DNA from: Apricaphanius iberus
Taxonomy: Eukaryota > Chordata > Actinopteri > Cyprinodontiformes > Aphaniidae
Length of the DNA: 64,000 nt
Direction of reading: 5' to 3'
Assembly: GCA_028564705.1 (NCBI GenBank)
Contig: JAPXFQ010001133.1
Coordinates: forward strand, 868,001 to 932,000
Positions 60,001 to 64,000 of this stretch are shown piece by piece; the first letter of the stretch is position 1; every line of letters begins with the position of its first letter. A program made the translations under genes and the position numbers. The notes below the pieces were generated by a model that was not told the DNA's origin, made no database searches, and saw nothing but the letters and a program-made list of their open reading frames with translations.

Positions 60001-61596
60001 AAAACTTAGAGACATAATTACTACTTTTAGTTATTTAAAGTCATTTTGGTATATTAATATTAAATAATTACTTATTATTAATTATAATAAATCTATTTTC
60101 CCAAGCTTCACCTATCCAGGCTGGGTTAAAGGAACTGGGTTTATCAGCTCCCTTTATAATTTGAATTGTTATAAATTAATAATGAAAGGTGTTTTTCTCT
60201 TGTTTAAGGTTCTTTCATTTGAAACAGAAAAGCGTGTTTTATTGTGATAAATTCCAGATATCATGGAGGCTGAGCAGCTTGAATAAGTTGAGTGTGTTTC
60301 TGCGTTGGCTGCAGCTCCTGACATTCAGCTGCTCGGCTGAACCTGTCAACTTTAACTCCTCTTGGTCCCTCTTGTGGCTGTTTGTGCCTTCATCCTCCTC
60401 CTCCTCCTCTTGTCCTCCAGCTGTCTGCGTTCTGACTCTGGCTGCGGCCCCGCTGCCACTGGAGGGGCCGTGTGAACCGGCCGTTTCGGTCACCTCGCAT
60501 CAGTGTTCGGCTGGAATGTGCCGTGGCCCCGGCCCCGGTCGGGGGACACCACTCAGGGGGATGGAGGGGGGGTGCTTGTCTGAGCAGGTGCTGGGTTAGG
60601 GAGAGGGGGGAATCATGTTGATGTTACGCCCCTCGCCAGCCGTTGTGGGTGGCTGGAGGGGGGTGGGGGCAGCATGGAGGGACACAGAGAGCCTGTGGGT
60701 GAGCCTCTCCACAGGTCACTGTGCCAGATCACAATCACTCTAGGCCTTTACTTATTAAGTGGCTTTCTGTGGTCAGCTCAGCCTGCTCCGCTGCACAAAC
60801 AGAAGCCGGTAAAGAGACACCGGGCGGCTATGGAGACGGTGGTGTTTGTCCCTGCCACTACCTGCCGCTGTGAACAAGCACGGCACATGATACCAAAGGT
60901 GTAGCATTCCTTCTCCTCCCCGTGTTGAAAGAAGTCCTTTACACACCAAACAGAGCCTTGCAGACTCTCTGATCAGCAATTATGCACTTTAGAGGTATTA
61001 AATACTGCTGAGAGGAGAAAGCGGGGGCCCCTAGGGACCACCAGCGCTCCATAAATACACTCAAACACGGAGACCTGCCATTTGTAGACATCCTCCAAGC
61101 ATTAAACACTAAACAATCGTGTCACATAGATTCCAGCTTTATTTCTGTGTGCAGAGAAGATGACAACTCTTCAAAGTTATTAGCTGTAAATATGTGTGTG
61201 GGCCCATTCATGTTTATCTGTTTCTATATTTATAATTAGCGCAGGTCACAGTTTAGCTGTTTCTAAGTGGTGAGCTGGCATAAAACATTATCATCAGTTA
61301 ATATGCCATAATCACAGGGTTCACTTTCAGACTCAATGTATGCATTTGTCTTTTAAAGTGATCCGGTTTGGCAATCCAGCCGCCTTTCCTCTAATGTATG
61401 TTAATGTGAATGTTAAAGTTAAAACACTGCAGATCGTCTGTGAGGAATAGGAACCATAGCGCCCCCATGCTGGCAGCAACATCCTATTTTAATACTGAGA
61501 AATAAACTTCTGCAGCCACTTTGTCTCATCAGTTTTAAAAGATTTGGTTTCTCTGTTTTCCTCAAGTTGTCTTCCCTTGAATGTGGGGACTGCCTG
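54014..61596. other. Long unannotated segment
   Basis: About 7.6 kb with no recognised gene. 54180-54380 is T-rich and ends GATGTGCTATATAGATAAACG, possibly another LINE 3' end. 60280-60680 is a GC- and CpG-rich block with a 136-codon plus frame (60189-60599) lacking any motif. The rest is AT-rich. Confidence 0.4.
57953..57976. repeat. (CA)n microsatellite
   Basis: A pure CA run of about eleven units. Confidence 0.95.
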
Positions 61597-61760
61597 ATAT
61601 GCACCATCCCTACTGGGAAACATGGTAGTGGTAGTATCATGCTGTGCTGTGTGATGCTGGGATGGGGAAGCTCAGCAGAGTTGATGGGCGGAGCCAAATA
61701 TAGGGTCATCTTGGGACTGGGGTGGAGTTTGACCTTTTATCAGGACAATCACACTGAACC
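61597..61760 (+). pseudogene. Tc1-like transposase fragment (central catalytic region)
   Basis: The plus-strand frame reads CTIPTGKHGSGSIMLC, then WGSSAELMGGAKYRVIL and WSLTFYQDNHTEPL. This is the family segment with the pattern KHGGGSIM-WGCF, DGAKYR-IL, and F-QDNDPKHTA, which contains the second catalytic Asp (in QDN). Small deletions and substitutions (WGCF and the HTA end lost) show decay. No terminal repeats were found. Confidence 0.75.
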
Positions 61761-63189
61761 ACTTAGATTCTTTCAGTTCACAACTAATTTATTTATCCCA
61801 AAGGAAGATTAAATGTTGTCTTAATAAATAAAAAAGGCTTCTTCAGTTCTCAGACTCGGCAGGGAGCACCAGGTTTCTAAGGTCTGACCATTAACAATAT
61901 AAACTCCTAATGATGCCATCAGAATCAAAGGAGTCCCTAGATCTACCCTCTGTTCAGTCCCCAGAAAATCACCACCAACCATCCTTTTGTAGATTTAAGG
62001 TAAAAATGCAGCTATTTGGCCATTTATCGTTAAGGGACTGCTTATGGTAGTCAAGGAGATAAATGATTTATGAAAAATTATTAAAACCCTGGGTTTTGCA
62101 TCCAGACCAACCTTTGGAGATTTACTTTATTCATGGATGGATCACCGCAGTAAACAATCTCATTCCAGTATTTTGTCAAAATAAGGCTAAGAAGATTTGT
62201 TTCTGTTCTTGATAAAAAAATTAACAGAGTTCTGATTGATTGATTAATAGCAATCTTTGTTTAAGAAATGTATGCCTAAACCAACATGTGGGCTTGTTAA
62301 GTATTAGCTCCCTATAGCACACATGCAGCGTTCGAAGTAGCTCAAATCCATGTATTAAACATTAAACAAAGAAAGAAAAACTCCAGTTTGATTGAGTAGT
62401 TCAAATAGCAGGATTTAAAACGACTCTTTGTCAGGAGAACGCTTTTAAAACACTAATTAAAGTTTCAGGCCAAGGACTGGTTTACGCAAAGATAGCAGAT
62501 GAAAACGTATAGAAGTTAACAACAGCAAATCACACACCTTTAAAATTAGTGATCCTAAACTAATTTGCCTCTGCCCAAACAGACCTTATGAACGTTTAAA
62601 GTTCTCTTCTGACGTTTCCGTCAATGAGGGAAGGTCGTGTGGCATTAGCCTAGTGGCTAACAATGGCTGCGATGACTACTTAGTGATCCTCTTGGCCATG
62701 GGAGATACAGTTAGCTTGTCTTCTGACTGGTTAAGCAGCGATCAGTACTCATCAGTACCACTTTCTTTCACTAAACACCACCTTTTGCTGTTTCCAGCAC
62801 GGCAATTCTTATCAGCTCTGTGGTGTCGATTGAATGTGGCCTTGGTTCAGACTCCCATCGTGTGCAGCTATCAGCTCCGTTTCTCAGCACTCTAAAACTC
62901 AGGGAACCTTTCATCGGGCTTTGAGGATCACACAATGGTTTGTTTATCAAGGTTTAGGATTCATCTGGTGGTCATTGAGTTCCTTGAAGCTAGTTTCTCC
63001 CACAAACTCAGGCCTTCCCGTCGCCAGCGAGGGAGAGGTGGTTGCTTGGTCTTCCCTGTAGCAAGCCGGCTGGGACAAGGAGTGAAAAAGGAAGAGCGAC
63101 TAGCAGAGCGGTTCCTTATATAGAATCTGCTTGACCCTCCTTCCTGTGAAAGGGAGCAGGTTAGCACCACCTGATGGCTGTGTGTGACC
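61761..63189. other. Unannotated segment
   Basis: No gene or element recognised. Short plus-strand frames around 62653-63123 have no motif. Confidence 0.4.
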
Positions 63190-63797
63190 CAATAATCCTG
63201 ACAATGATCCCAACCATCCTGACGATGATCATAACCATCCTGACGATGATCATAACCATCCTGACGATGATCATAACCATCCTGACGATGATCATAACCA
63301 TCCTGACGATGACCACCAACGATCCTGATGATGATCATAACCATCCTGACGATGATCATAACCATCCTGACGATGATCCCAACCATCCTGATGATGATCA
63401 TAACCATCCTGATGATGATCATAACCATCCTGATGATGATCATAACCATCCTGACGATGATCATAACCATCCTGACGATGATCATAACCATCCTGACGAT
63501 GATCATAACCATCCTGACGATGATCCCAACCATCCTGACGATGATCCCAACCATCCTGACGATGATCCCAACCATCCTGACGATGATCCCAACCATCCTG
63601 ACGATGATCATAACCATCCTGACGATGATCCCAACCATCCTGACGATGATCATAACCATCCTGACGATGATCATAACCATCCTGACGATGATCCCAACCA
63701 TCCTGACGATGATCATAACCATGCTGACGATGATCATAACCATGCTGACGATGATCATAACCATGCTGACGATGATCATAACCATCCTGACGATGAT
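63190..63797. repeat. 21-bp minisatellite
   Basis: About 29 units of CTGACGATGATCATAACCAT plus C. Variant positions are CATAAC or CCCAAC, GAC or GAT, and CATCC or CATGC; three consecutive GC variants lie near the right end and three consecutive GAT variants near 63390-63450. Because 21 is a multiple of three, frames stay open through it: plus-strand DDDHNHP and LTMIITI, minus-strand MVMIIVR and DGYDHRQ. These are consequences of the repeat, and no gene is called. Confidence 0.95.
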
Positions 63798-64000
63798 GTA
63801 AATGTGAACATTACTGTCCTTAAGGGACTGTCATTTGTCCTTGAGATGGGAATAAACGGCTGAGTCTTGACCTGGCGAGTTGACCTCCTCCTGTGTAACT
63901 GTTGTTCTGTTTCGTCGGTATACAGATCTGAACATTCCTTGCTACATTAGACTGCATATACCACACACTCCATGATGTTGTGGCCAAGAAATAGTCAGTT
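63798..64000. other. Flank of the minisatellite, nothing recognised
   Basis: About 200 bp with no gene or repeat seen. Confidence 0.4.

Noticed and set aside
60189..60599. 136-codon plus frame
   Set aside because: A composition effect of a GC-rich block with Ser/Pro/Gly runs and no motif.
62961..63863. Long open frames (229, 274 and 157 codons) at the right end, suggestive of a repeat protein
   Set aside because: They read the 21-bp minisatellite in several frames and both strands. Open frames follow from the unit length, and no start context, flanking domain or splice structure supports a gene.

Overview
The window looks like non-coding DNA from a teleost fish, most likely a percomorph. 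It is AT-rich. It carries L2 (Maui-like), CR1/Rex1-like and Rex3/RTE-like LINE remnants, Tc1-like DNA transposon remnants, tRNA-derived SINEs whose 3' ends resemble fish LINE tails, and abundant microsatellites. I found no convincing exon of a host gene, no structural RNA gene and no CRISPR array. Nearly all open reading frames are transposon relics, low-complexity sequence or tandem-repeat by-products.

Layout. 0.4-2.2 kb: decayed CR1/Rex1-like LINE. 4.7-6.4 kb: an L2 3' coding fragment split by two DNA elements, a palindrome-rich foldback-like MITE and a TAA-flanked element. 8.4-10.4 kb: a minus-strand Tc1-like transposon with an L2 3' fragment nested inside it. 10.8-15.0 kb: the most complete L2, with ORF1 (zinc-knuckle-like and SGNH esterase motifs), endonuclease and reverse transcriptase, broken by stops, frameshifts and an internal deletion. 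16-18.7 kb: L2 3' fragments, a GT/G-run microsatellite and a second Tc1-like fragment. 18.8-27.3 kb: mostly unannotated, with one perfect palindrome and a 600-bp polypyrimidine tract. 27.4-30.4 kb: a second L2 with different internal deletions. 30.4-31.4 kb: a TIR element, a Rex3/RTE-like 3' end and an L2 3' end in close succession. 33.2-33.6 kb: a TTAGCC-based minisatellite. 36.2 kb: a SINE. 37.4-38.8 kb: an L2 3' UTR interrupted by a TCA-flanked TIR element. 39.6 kb: a GGAT/GATA microsatellite. 39.7-46.5 kb: an AT-rich desert. 46.5-50.3 kb: a 26-31 bp minisatellite of about 70 units, split by a SINE plus a CR1/Rex1-like LINE. 50.3-63.2 kb: mostly unannotated, with a LINE 3' end and a third Tc1-like fragment. 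63.2-63.8 kb: a 21-bp minisatellite.

Nothing here acts as a set of co-operating genes. The interest lies in the order of nested insertions, which can be read because several L2 copies in the same window serve as empty-site references for one another. They allow target-site duplications (TAA, TCA) and element ends to be called without a database. Family names rest on recognised protein motifs and 3' tails, not on a search. A few GC-richer blocks may be conserved regulatory DNA, but that is inference only.
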